From Chloroflexota bacterium (GTDB lineage: Bacteria > Chloroflexota > Dehalococcoidia > GIF9 > UBA5629): a stretch of 15,462 nucleotides of DNA. Below are positions 8,060 to 15,446 of the stretch, one piece after another. The translations under genes and the position numbers were made by a program. The DNA is taken from assembly GCA_020354105.1 (NCBI GenBank), contig CP070642.1:1076829-1092290 (forward strand), given 5' to 3'. The notes under the pieces are model-generated. The model saw only the letters and a list, made by a program, of their open reading frames with translations. It was not told where the DNA came from and did not search any database. How positions within the stretch are numbered: position 1 is the stretch's first letter; every line of letters starts with the position of its first letter.

Positions 8060-8180
8060 TTGGGAAATATCAGGTCTAGTGTCTTTTCACCGAGCACAGA
8101 CAGGCTAATAGTGGACATCGGCAATTTAAGTTGTCTTAACTACCGCGCTTATCTTGTCCATAGTGCCAATGTAGACGATA

Positions 8181-8390
8181 TCATTTGTCAGGATTGATGA
8201 TTTGAGGATGAAACAGCAAATATAAAAATGAACCAAAACAAGGCATTAACAGCAGTATAATTACGGCCCACGGCGACTTACGCCCCCCGAAAACTTTCTG
8301 TCTGTTGGCTAAATCCTGTAGCAAGATTCCGGCCAGTATCCAGTGAGTCATACCAAGGAGGACTAGCCTTAAAATCCATTCAGGCTCCAT
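8181..8390 (-). CDS. Small membrane protein, PLD-nuclease N-terminal (PLDc_N)-like
   Basis: A 69-residue protein with two hydrophobic helices (about 8-25 and 41-60) joined by a basic loop, ending FLYLLFHPQ. This two-helix hairpin with a P-x-x-G-S-x-x-Y-L-x-F segment matches the PLDc_N domain found at the start of cardiolipin synthases and as stand-alone small proteins of unknown role. No phospholipase domain follows. The start is the ATG at 8390; the ribosome binding site is weak. It ends in TGA. A TATAAT promoter lies about 63 bases upstream. It precedes mfd by about 200 bases and probably has its own transcript. Confidence 0.7.
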   Translation of the reverse strand: MEPEWILRLVLLGMTHWILAGILLQDLANRQKVFGGRKSPWAVIILLLMPCFGSFLYLLFHPQIINPDK

Positions 8391-8452
8391 ATACTCGAAC
8401 CGCCACGTCTATTTTTGTACCAGGGATATGAGATGATATTTGCTTGTTACGT

Positions 8453-8481
8453 ATTATACTAAAGTGCCGTGGGAATACTAA
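8453..8481 (-). promoter_or_regulatory. Putative promoter of the PLDc_N-like gene
   Basis: A perfect minus-strand -10 TATAAT (8453-8458) with a weak -35 TTAGTA (8476-8481) at 17-base spacing. It lies between the end of the PAS gene and the PLDc_N-like gene, giving a leader of about 55 bases. Confidence 0.4.
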
Positions 8482-8510
8482 ATGACCCCCTCCAATCAAT
8501 GAGGTTTCGG

Positions 8511-9353
8511 CTAGACGTTTTTAGACCCAGCAACCTTTCTAAATATAGAAAGTTGACACACCACTCCATCAATATCAATATATGGTGCTGCCACTATCTC
8601 ATAGGCCCTGCTATCACCCAATCCGCATGCCCATTTCCCGATTTCTTTGTTATTGATGACCTTCGGTATCATGCATTGTTCACAGGGGACATCGAGTTTG
8701 TGTAAGTGTTTGTAGCAGGGGAGACCTATGCCATCGCCAAAATCCTTAACCATGACCGAATTCATAAACCTTATCTCAAAATCAGGCCCGGTGACGAGAA
8801 TGCCGTCCGCCATGCTATCAATAATGTTGAGTAATTTGTTTCTCTCGTCTTCCACCACAATATGGAGTTTTCTAACCCGGTCTGCCTGATCACGTATGAC
8901 TCCAATCAAAGAGCCAATGAGGCCAGCGGTTACGGTAAAAAGAACCATTCTGAGTAGAGGGTCAGGAAAGGGAGAGATGAAAAAAGCACGAGGCAAGAAA
9001 ATAACAAAGCTCACAAGCGTTACAATTACTGCCCCTTTAACCCTGGCGTTATAGCCAGCATATATTATTGGGACTAGAAAAAGGAGGCGGTGTACATCGT
9101 GCACTCCGTAGAAAAACTCGTTACGTAAGGCATTCCAAGCTGCCCAATTCACCAATTCACCATAGTAATAGAAAAGCGTACAAAATAACAAAAGCAAGGG
9201 CAGGATGAATGGCCTGAAGGAAGCGCGGATCTTAGATTGGACTGACGGTGTTTCATGTTCAGCCGTGCTCTTACTAGGCTCATCCTGCCTTGCTCTATGA
9301 ATTGCCACAGAGCCTTTTCTTTTCCGTGATTCCATTATTTTCTTCTCTCGCAC
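8511..9353 (-). CDS. Membrane-bound PAS-domain protein with a Cys-rich PAS, no kinase domain
   Basis: A 280-residue sensor-like protein. After a basic, polar N-terminus it has four predicted membrane helices (about 47-63, 88-103, 105-121, 133-154), a short coiled-coil linker (155-175) and one PAS domain (about 170-275; NIIDSMADGILVTGPDFEIRFMN is the typical opening, split here at 166-188). Inside the PAS are C213 and C224-x2-C227 in the pattern CYKHLHKLDVPCEQC, which is common in PAS domains of anaerobes and suggests redox or metal/haem sensing. The protein stops right after the PAS fold, with no histidine kinase, GGDEF or DNA-binding part. It follows the two MEW genes with a 31-base gap, so it may report on the same respiratory complex. 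The GTG at 9353 has AGAGGAG just one base away; ATG at 9335 is a possible alternative start. Confidence 0.75.
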   Translation of the reverse strand: MREKKIMESRKRKGSVAIHRARQDEPSKSTAEHETPSVQSKIRASFRPFILPLLLLFCTLFYYYGELVNWAAWNALRNEFFYGVHDVHRLLFLVPIIYAGYNARVKGAVIVTLVSFVIFLPRAFFISPFPDPLLRMVLFTVTAGLIGSLIGVIRDQADRVRKLHIVVEDERNKLLNIIDSMADGILVTGPDFEIRFMNSVMVKDFGDGIGLPCYKHLHKLDVPCEQCMIPKVINNKEIGKWACGLGDSRAYEIVAAPYIDIDGVVCQLSIFRKVAGSKNV

Positions 9354-9384
9354 TCCTCTTGTACAAAATTAATAGCGGGAACAT

Positions 9385-9567
9385 CTATTTGGCTTCAAGT
9401 TTCACAGGAGCAGTTTCTTTGATGCCCTTCTCACGTGCAGCCCTTCTGGCTCTGGCTTCTTTCGCTGCGGTCAACATACCACCAATCGTTATAAACCAGA
9501 CAAACACTATGGGCAAGAGAATTATAGGTATTGCCACTACCAGTGCTACTATGATTTGCCATTCCAT
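9385..9567 (-). CDS. MEW-type small membrane protein 1 (60 residues)
   Basis: It begins MEWQIIVALVV, has one long hydrophobic helix (about 5-31, ending FVWFITIGG) and a basic tail (KEARARRAAREKG) that by the positive-inside rule lies in the cytoplasm. AAAGGAGG stands 9 bases before the ATG. It is clearly a tandem paralogue of the gene just upstream (9615-9785): same first three residues, same AIPIIL segment, same FVWF, same KEARA-RAA tail. It is distantly like the small gene before the formate dehydrogenase. No known family is recognised. Its position after nrfD suggests a small accessory subunit or assembly factor of the formate dehydrogenase complex, an inference from context only. Confidence 0.8.
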   Translation of the reverse strand: MEWQIIVALVVAIPIILLPIVFVWFITIGGMLTAAKEARARRAAREKGIKETAPVKLEAK

Positions 9568-9614
9568 CTTAGTTTCCTCCTTTCATACGGTTTCGTCAAG
9601 AGTTCAATTGGCTA

Positions 9615-9785
9615 TTATTTGGCTTTGGCTTCTTTCGTCACGCGCTTACCATGTGCAGCCCGCTTTGCCCTGGCTTCTTTTATGGCTTCATAAATGCCGC
9701 CTATGTTCAGGAACCAGACAAAAGCTGCCGGGAACAGGATGATAGGTATTGCTATCACCAACGCTACTATAAACTCCCATTCCAT
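9615..9785 (-). CDS. MEW-type small membrane protein 2 (56 residues)
   Basis: Translated by hand: starts MEWEFIVALVIAIPIILF, a single membrane helix to about residue 31, then a basic tail KEARAKRAAHGKRVTKEAKAK and TAA at 9615-9617. A near-perfect Shine-Dalgarno AAAGGAGGTGA ends 6 bases before the ATG, which supports real translation. It is a tandem paralogue of MEW 1 with a 47-base gap. Usual gene callers may drop it because of its length. The function is unknown; it is the first gene after nrfD in the formate dehydrogenase cluster. Confidence 0.78.
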   Translation of the reverse strand: MEWEFIVALVIAIPIILFPAAFVWFLNIGGIYEAIKEARAKRAAHGKRVTKEAKAK

Positions 9786-9956
9786 TGCAGTTCACCTCCT
9801 TTCTGGTATTCTGTCTTCATCTCGATCCCATTATTAGCTTATCATACTGTTCATAGAACTGACTTCCGTCGTGATACCTGTTTCGGATTAAAGAAAACAC
9901 TTAAACCAAATATCTACAACCCATGGCTTTTCACGCACAAAATATGTGTGGAACTA

Positions 9957-9988
9957 GGCAGATATGCCTACCCCAAGTAGCATATGCC
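9957..9988. repeat. Imperfect hairpin between nrfD and the MEW pair
   Basis: The stretch 9786-10113 (328 bases) holds no gene. Within it, GGCA-TATGC-TAC can pair with GTA-GCATA-TGCC as 12 bp interrupted by a 2-base and a 1-base bulge, around a 5-base loop. No T-run follows on the minus strand. It may be a processing or stability element of the operon transcript. Confidence 0.35.
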
Positions 9989-10023
9989 CACTCAGGATAT
10001 AATTTGCCCGGCAGAAACATAAT

Positions 10024-10050
10024 GCAGATAGAAAAGAGAAACCTATCTGC
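10024..10050. repeat. Perfect 8-bp hairpin downstream of nrfD
   Basis: GCAGATAG (10024-10031) and CTATCTGC (10043-10050) form a perfect 8-bp stem with an 11-base loop, about 64 bases beyond the nrfD stop. On the minus strand it is followed by ATTATGTTTCTG, a poor T-run, so full termination is doubtful; it may be an attenuator or an mRNA end between the fdn genes and the MEW/PAS genes. Confidence 0.4.
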
Positions 10051-10113
10051 CCGCTGATGGAGCAGATTTCTGATCTGTTTCTGATTTTTAACCTCCGCTC
10101 CCACTAACGCAGC

Positions 10114-11271
10114 CTATGTTGCCTCTTGACCTTGCGCCAACTCCTGCCCTTCCGCCGATGCATGGTTTTCGGCTATTGGCAGTAGTCGATGTGCCAGTAT
10201 AATTACCAGCAAAGCATCAGCAACGAGACCTATCGAGATGGCGAATTCCATCAGTGATGGAAAATATATTGTACCGGGTCGAGGCGCTAGAGCAATCATG
10301 CTCACATCGAATCGGTTGAGCACCAGGCCGACGATAACAAGCACCGCACTCCAGAATAACTTCCTTGAGCTCTGCCTGACGCTGGGCAATGAGAAAAGCA
10401 CGATGGGTGCGACCACACCGATGATGATCTCTGCCCACCACAGAAGGTTAAGCGGATATTCGGTGAATACCAAACCCATGTTGCCCCTGGCAGTGAGGTC
10501 TACCAGTTTCAGCAACAGGTATATGCCCAAGATATAGGGTATTGCCCTGCCTATGCCAGCCATTACGTCCTGACCTATCCTGTGCCCGAACACACGGCTG
10601 CTGATGGTAGACTCAAATATCACCATGGCTGGCCCCACAGCTATTGCTGAAGTCAGGAACAACAATGGCAAGATAGGCGTGTACCACAGGGGACTCAAGT
10701 TGGTAGGCATCATAAGAAGCATTGAGCCAAGAGATGACTGGTGCAGTGTCGACAGAACGACACCGGCAATCACCAGTGGTATCTGTATGGCTCGAATGAT
10801 ACGCAGTGGAACATTCCAGTGTAGCCGCTCGAAGATAGCAGGGCTGAATTCCAGGGCAAGCACGGCAGTATATGTCATAACACAAATAGCAACTTCAAAC
10901 AATGGCGAATGCCAGTTCCAATATATGATAGCGTGCCATATATACCATGGCTGTCCCAGGTCTACCAAAAGGGCAAGTATCACCAACTGGTATCCCAGGA
11001 ATGCGGTCAGGATTGCCGGTCTGGCCACGGGGTGATATTTCTCTCTACCAAAGATGTAGACCACTGCTGCCAGAGTGAATCCACCTGCCGCCAAAGCCAC
11101 GCCGCAGTAAAGGTCGAAGCTTATCCAGAGTCCCCAAGGACGACCGTCGCTCAAGTTGCTTATAGCACCAAGTCCGTACATGTAGCGAATGACAAATGCT
11201 GGCAGACAAGCAATAACTATTGCCGTGATAATGGTGGTACCTATTGGAAAGGAACGTATTCTCTGTATCAT
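10114..11271 (-). CDS. nrfD: HybB/NrfD-type integral membrane subunit of the formate dehydrogenase complex
   Basis: A 385-residue protein with about ten membrane helices. Family marks of the HybB branch of NrfD proteins are visible: PWGLWISFD near the start, STLHQSSLGS in the middle, NRFDVS and YFPSLMEFAISIGLVADA towards the end. NrfD-type subunits carry no haem; they hold the Fe-S subunit at the membrane and pass electrons to or from menaquinone. The ATG overlaps the TGA of the Fe-S subunit gene as ATGA, so translation is coupled. E. coli formate dehydrogenase N uses the dihaem cytochrome FdnI here instead; the swap is normal in other lineages and recalls OmeB of Dehalococcoides. The tail after the last helix is Glu/Gln rich. 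Confidence 0.92.
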   Translation of the reverse strand: MIQRIRSFPIGTTIITAIVIACLPAFVIRYMYGLGAISNLSDGRPWGLWISFDLYCGVALAAGGFTLAAVVYIFGREKYHPVARPAILTAFLGYQLVILALLVDLGQPWYIWHAIIYWNWHSPLFEVAICVMTYTAVLALEFSPAIFERLHWNVPLRIIRAIQIPLVIAGVVLSTLHQSSLGSMLLMMPTNLSPLWYTPILPLLFLTSAIAVGPAMVIFESTISSRVFGHRIGQDVMAGIGRAIPYILGIYLLLKLVDLTARGNMGLVFTEYPLNLLWWAEIIIGVVAPIVLFSLPSVRQSSRKLFWSAVLVIVGLVLNRFDVSMIALAPRPGTIYFPSLMEFAISIGLVADALLVIILAHRLLPIAENHASAEGQELAQGQEAT

Positions 11272-12071
11272 TTGGTCACCTCTACCTTGTTCTTGTCGTT
11301 CTCTTTGGTTTGGCTCATTTTCTGCCTTCGCTGTATGACTAAATATACACCGGTCATGATGGCTGCCACAGCCACCAGGACGGGCGGTACAGCACCCATG
11401 GCACGTTCAGCATTGACTGTAACCGGCTCAGTGCCAAGGGTCGGAAAGCCCAATTCTTCAAACGGAACAGGCGAAAGATACAACCAGGACAGGCCCCCCA
11501 CCTCTTTTTCACCATAGATGTGGTCCACATACTTATCTGGTGACGCCGCAATTCGTTCTTTGGCTATGACGATAAGGTCATCACGCTCGCCGAATTCGAG
11601 TGCCCCTGTCGGACAGGTCTTTACGCAAGCTGGCTCTAGCCCACCACCCAATCTGTCAGCACAGAAGGTGCACTTGCGAATCCAGGGCATTGGCTTATCC
11701 CACTCAAAATTCGGTATGCCGAAGGGACAAGCTACCTGGCAGTAACGACAACCGAAGCACCTGTTATCATCATAGATGACAGGGCCCTCCTTCGTCTTTT
11801 GCAGGGCGGCCACTGGGCAAGCGGTGGCACAAGCCGGGTGCTCGCAGTGCATACATTGCAACTTAGTAAACACAAACTGGAATTTGCCGTTGTCCTCCGC
11901 CTCTGTAAAGTGTATTTTGGTAAAAGTGGAGGCTGACAACTTGGGTGGGTTCTCTAATGTTCCAGTATTTGTAGTCGCCTCTGCCGGCAACTGGTTCCAT
12001 TGCTTGCAGGCCACTTGACATGCCCTGCACCCTATGCATTTGTTGGCATCGTAAAGCACTCCTTTGGACAT
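11268..12071 (-). CDS. fdnH: Formate dehydrogenase Fe-S subunit with four [4Fe-4S] sites and a membrane anchor
   Basis: A 267-residue electron-transfer subunit. Four cysteine groups are seen: C12/15/18/22, C73/76/81/85, C105/108/111/115 and C134/137/149/153, the arrangement of FdnH/HybA-type four-cluster ferredoxins that wire the catalytic subunit to the quinone site. No Tat signal is present, as expected for a partner carried out with the Tat-bearing catalytic subunit. Near the C-terminus (about 227-247) one hydrophobic helix followed by RRQK anchors it, like the tail of FdnH. AAGGAGGG lies inside the last codons of the catalytic gene, one base separates that stop from the ATG, and the stop overlaps nrfD. 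Confidence 0.95.
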   Translation of the reverse strand: MSKGVLYDANKCIGCRACQVACKQWNQLPAEATTNTGTLENPPKLSASTFTKIHFTEAEDNGKFQFVFTKLQCMHCEHPACATACPVAALQKTKEGPVIYDDNRCFGCRYCQVACPFGIPNFEWDKPMPWIRKCTFCADRLGGGLEPACVKTCPTGALEFGERDDLIVIAKERIAASPDKYVDHIYGEKEVGGLSWLYLSPVPFEELGFPTLGTEPVTVNAERAMGAVPPVLVAVAAIMTGVYLVIQRRQKMSQTKENDKNKVEVTK

Positions 12072-12072
12072 T

Positions 12073-15000
12073 TTAAGCCCTCCTTACGTTACAGAGGAAA
12101 GTTTTGTATTCCGGGATAGTGGTATTGGCATCACCAACATGTGGAGTCAGAATGTTTCCACTATCACCTTTGGCCATTCCTGAGTATCCCCAATGCCAGA
12201 GTACCCCTATCTGATGAATTGTTTTACCATCTACTATTAACGGCTGGAAACGCCTAGTAACTACAGCCACCGCCTTGATATCCCCCCGCGCCGTGCTAAC
12301 TATGACTTTGTCCCCCCTTTCTATACCCCTTTCTGCGGCCAGTTCCTCACTCATTTCCACATACATGTCAGGAACAAGCTCCACCAGCCAGGGTAAGTTT
12401 CGAGTCATAATACCGGTCTGCCAGTGTTCAGTGCAGCGATAAGTAGTGCCCACACAAGGATACTGGTCAGGCTCGCCCTGTTCATTCATAAATGCACCGA
12501 TAAAAGCACATGGGTTATTCTTGGTGCCGGACATCAAGTTTCTATCTAATGGGCTTTCCCATGGCTCGTAAACCTCGGGTACCGGCCCTTCGACGAGATC
12601 ATAACCCCAGAGACGCGACAAACCTTCCGGCTTCATGATGAAAGGCAAATACTTAGCCCCTTTTTCAGCCTGGTTTATCGGTGGCCAACCTCCGTCAGGA
12701 ACATCGCCTTCCCATTTCTTTACCGCGGTATTATATAAAATCACCGGATGATCGTTATCCCAAGGCATACCATCAAGGTCAACAGACGCACGATTATAGA
12801 TAATGCGTCGGTTAAGCGGCCAGCACCACGACCAGTTGGAATACAACCCGATTTGCCTGGGATGTGAATCCACTGTGCCACGTCTGGCGCATTTATTGCC
12901 TTCTTCTTCGGAGTACTGATTACAGTATAGCCAGTTACCGGAGGTGGTAGTGCCGTCATCTTTAAGCGCGGCAAAACTGGCTACCAGTTTACCGGTGGTC
13001 AAGTCATAGCCATTGACTTCTCTTGCCACGGCATCGGCGGTAATGTGTTCACCATAGTTCCAGTTAAGGTCAATGATTGGCTTTGCCTGCGGGCGGCTAT
13101 CCGCGGCATAAAGCTCTTTCAGCTTGAGCATGACCAGGTTCATAATCTCGAGGTCAGGCATAGCTTCCCCTGGCGGCTCTACTGCTTTGTAGCGCCACTG
13201 AGCCCAGCGCCCGCTATTGCTGATACTTCCCTCCTTTTCATAGGAACAGGCTACCGGTAGAATAAATACCTCGGTCTTGATTTCGGACGGATTTACCCCA
13301 GGTCTCTTCCAAAACTCTGCAGTCTCATTCATCCATATATCGGCAACCATAAGCCAGTCCAGCTTTCCTAGGGCTGCGCGCGCTCCATTGGAATTAGGGC
13401 CGCCCACAGCAGGGTTCTGCCCCCAGACCCACAGCCCCTTGATCTTACCATGGTTCATGGCCTCAATCATCCCGATGTGAGTATAATTAATTTTGGGATC
13501 AACTTTGGGCAGATAATTAAAGCAAAAGTCATTATCCCCAGTAGCAGCATTGCCATACCAAGCCTTGAGCAAGCTGACGATGTACTTCCGGGCATTGCCC
13601 CACCAGTTGGAGCTACTGTCTCCGGCTAAACCTTGGGGTATTATGGTAGCATCAGGATGCTTGCCAGTTCGCTTCAAATATGCCTCGATATCAGCATCGC
13701 TTTCAACCGGTATATTCAAATAGCCAGGCAAGATATGGGCCAGCATTCACCTATCAGTGTAACCCTGCACATTGGATGTGCCGCGCAGGGCGTTGATGCC
13801 ACCACCAGCAATGCCCATGTTACCCAGAAGGAGCTGGAGAATGCCGTAAGCCCGGATATTCTGGGTGCCGTAGGTATGCTGCGTTGCTCCCATGGCATAA
13901 CAGATAGTACCCGCCTTACCTTTTTTACTCGTTGCGGTATAAGTCTTGATGACCTCAAGGTAAACATCTTTCGGCGTACCGGTGATGTTACATACTGAGT
14001 CCACGTCATAGCGGGAGTAATGTTTCTTCAACAGCTGGAAGACACAATTGGGGTCCTTCAAAGTCAGATCAGCAGCAGGAGTCTTAGTGTCGGCATATTT
14101 CCAGGTGTTTCTTGCCGCCGCGGTATATTTACCATCACGCACTTCCCCGAATACTCCATCGTTGAATTTAAAATCAGGATTAATAATGAGTGAGGCATTA
14201 GTGTACTGCTTAACATATTCCATATTGTAGTTATCGGGATTATTCTCCATGTCATCCAGTACATACTTAATCATCCCGCCAATAAAAGCTATGTCGGTGC
14301 CAGACCGTAGTGGAGCGTAAATGTCAGCCCTAGCTGACGTGCGGCTAATCCTAGGATCAACGTGAATGAGCTTGGCTCCCTTCTCCATCGCCTTGGTAAT
14401 CCATTTAAAGGATATGGGATGGTTTTCCGCTGCGTTAGAGCCGATAACCATGATACAGTCGGCATTTCTGAGGTCAATGTAGTGGTTGGTCATGGCCCCC
14501 CTACCGAAACTCTCCGCCAAACTGGCGACGGTAGAGGAATGTCAGAGACGGGCACAGTGCTCTAAATAGACTACTCCGAGGGCACGATCCATCTTGGCAA
14601 GTAAATAACACTCCTCATTATCCAGCTCACCACCGCCAAGGCTGGCTAAAGCATCGGTTCGGCCTGCCAGGTTATTCCAGTTATTGTCACGGGTATCTTT
14701 GACTCTCCTGGCGATTGTCTCTATCATCCAATCCCATGTTTTTTCTTCCCAGTCACCAGAGTTCGGCGCTCTGTACAAAGGCTTGGTAAGCCGGTACGGG
14801 TTAGGCATACCATCTACCTGGTGGATCTGAGACATGGCCTGTCCCTTAGGGCATAAGGCACCCTCATTGATAGGATGATCAGGGTCACCATCAATCTTAA
14901 TAATTCCATCCTCATAAGCCGTTACAATGGCTCCGCAGCCAACAGAGCAATAACAGCAGATGGTGCTTGTCTCTTTGACCTTCTTTTTAAGTGGAAACTC

Positions 15001-15105
15001 TCTGGGGGCAGCCAGCACAGTCACATCGGGGAGAAAACTGAGTGCTACTGCGGCACCGACCCCCGATGTCGATAGCTTTAAAAAATCCCTACGGTTTAAT
15101 TCCAC
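12073..15105 (-). CDS. fdnG: Respiratory formate dehydrogenase catalytic subunit, selenocysteine-containing, with a second in-frame UGA
   Basis: Read through two UGA codons the gene has 1010 codons, matching E. coli FdnG (about 1015). It oxidises formate to CO2 at a bis-MGD Mo/W site. The Tat signal NRRDFLKLS (4-12) and a hydrophobic stretch predict export. C50-x2-C53-x3-C57 with C85 bind one [4Fe-4S] cluster. Codon 188 is UGA (14542-14544) inside HCARL-U-HSSTVASLAESFGRG, exactly where FdnG-type enzymes carry selenocysteine. The next stretch (189-452) and the last 557 codons align with FdnG to the end (PFIMKPEGLSRL, VGTTYRCTEHW, VTRRFQPL, LTPHVGDANTTIPEYK). Codon 453 is again UGA (13747-13749), at a site normally Gly or Ala. 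The start is GTG, AGGAGG 9 bases upstream; an ATG at 15112 is out of frame. Gene callers would split it in three. The family is certain; whether intact protein is made depends on the second UGA. Confidence 0.9.
13747..13749 (-). other. Second in-frame UGA in the formate dehydrogenase gene, followed at once by AUG
   Basis: The context is VQGYTDR-UGA-MLAHILPGYL. E. coli FdnG-type proteins run TDLGLL or TDMALL here, so the UGA takes the place of a small residue and could arise from GGA by one change. The downstream 25-45 bases form only a weak five-pair stem with two wobbles, unlike the SECIS at the first UGA. The codons AGG-UGA-AUG also make a Shine-Dalgarno-like string just before an AUG, so stop-and-restart is possible. 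Confidence 0.8.
14498..14544 (-). promoter_or_regulatory. Selenocysteine UGA with bacterial SECIS hairpin
   Basis: Directly after UGA (14542-14544) the minus strand folds into a 9-bp lower stem, CCTCTACCG (14529-14537) with CGGTAGGGG (14498-14506; one T.G pair), and an upper perfect 5-bp stem CGCCA (14523-14527) with TGGCG (14515-14519) around a GTT loop. Distance and two-part shape fit SelB-binding SECIS elements of bacterial formate dehydrogenase genes. It implies that selA, selB, selC and selD exist elsewhere in the genome; none is in this window. Confidence 0.85.
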
Positions 15106-15163
15106 AAGTCATTTCCTCCTTTCTAGTCGCACTTTGCCTAGAAATATGGATCTAAAGTTCACT

Positions 15164-15322
15164 CTACTTTACTCGTTTCTTCAACTCTTTCGCAGCAGCA
15201 TACGGCTTGGCTCCCGCTTTACCAGGCTCTCTTTTGCGTGCTGCCAGCCTACTTAAAGATTCTTTAACGGTTATCCCTACACCTACAGCCAGTAGGATGA
15301 TACCTACTATCTCCCACTCCAT
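15164..15322 (-). CDS. MEW-type small membrane protein 3 (52 residues), first gene of the formate dehydrogenase operon
   Basis: Translated by hand: starts MEWEIVGIILLAVGVGI, one membrane helix of about 17 residues, then a basic tail (SLSRLAARKRE, then KELKKRVK) and TAG at 15164-15166. AAGGAAG lies 8 bases before the ATG. It precedes the catalytic subunit gene by 58 bases on the same strand. The opening residues, membrane helix and basic RLAARKRE-type tail resemble the two MEW proteins behind nrfD, although it lacks their FVWF segment. The function is unknown; co-transcription with the catalytic gene points to a role in the complex. Confidence 0.68.
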   Translation of the reverse strand: MEWEIVGIILLAVGVGITVKESLSRLAARKREPGKAGAKPYAAAKELKKRVK

Positions 15323-15360
15323 AATATATACTTCCTTTTGTCCTCACATAAGTTTACTAT

Positions 15361-15435
15361 GCCACTGCGAGGCTAGCTTCCGCTGTAATGCCTGCTTTTC
15401 AACCTACTAGAATAGAAGTTTATACTCGCAGTAGC
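15361..15435. repeat. Inverted repeat bounding a 75-base element upstream of the formate dehydrogenase operon
   Basis: GCCACTGCGAG (15361-15371) and CTCGCAGTAGC (15425-15435) are inverted copies over 11 positions, with eight perfect inner pairs, one T.G and two outer pairs, enclosing 53 bases. The arm CACTGCGAG resembles the edge of short palindromic repeats common in related genomes, which is from memory and unverified. It could be a REP/MITE-like insertion or a leader RNA stem. Confidence 0.45.
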
Positions 15436-15446
15436 ACCATTGAAAT

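Noticed and set aside
8117..8180. Minus-strand peptide DIVYIGTMDKISAVVKTT before a TAA, overlapping the end of the PLDc_N-like gene
   Set aside because: It recalls the C-terminal end of a beta-propeller-like protein but has no start, no ribosome site and no longer similarity; too short to call a gene relic.
10909..11517. 202-codon + strand open frame opposite nrfD and the Fe-S subunit gene
   Set aside because: It lies wholly antisense to two secure genes, has no recognisable domain and a composition expected of a shadow frame. The same holds for the other + strand frames in 4653-15105.
751..12071. Genome-wide reassignment of UGA to Gly or Trp
   Set aside because: UGA ends the FAD, STAS, PLDc_N-like and Fe-S subunit genes at family-typical ends, two of them in coupled overlaps, and Trp is coded by TGG throughout.
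13747..13749. Second UGA as another selenocysteine
   Set aside because: No SECIS-like stem follows at the needed distance and the family has Gly or Ala here, so it is not claimed; kept as an open finding.
12073..15105. Three separate genes (187, 257 and 557 codons) in place of one formate dehydrogenase gene
   Set aside because: All three are in one frame, separated only by UGA codons, and together give the full family length and order of motifs. The first UGA has a SECIS and the expected selenocysteine context. Only the second break stays open.
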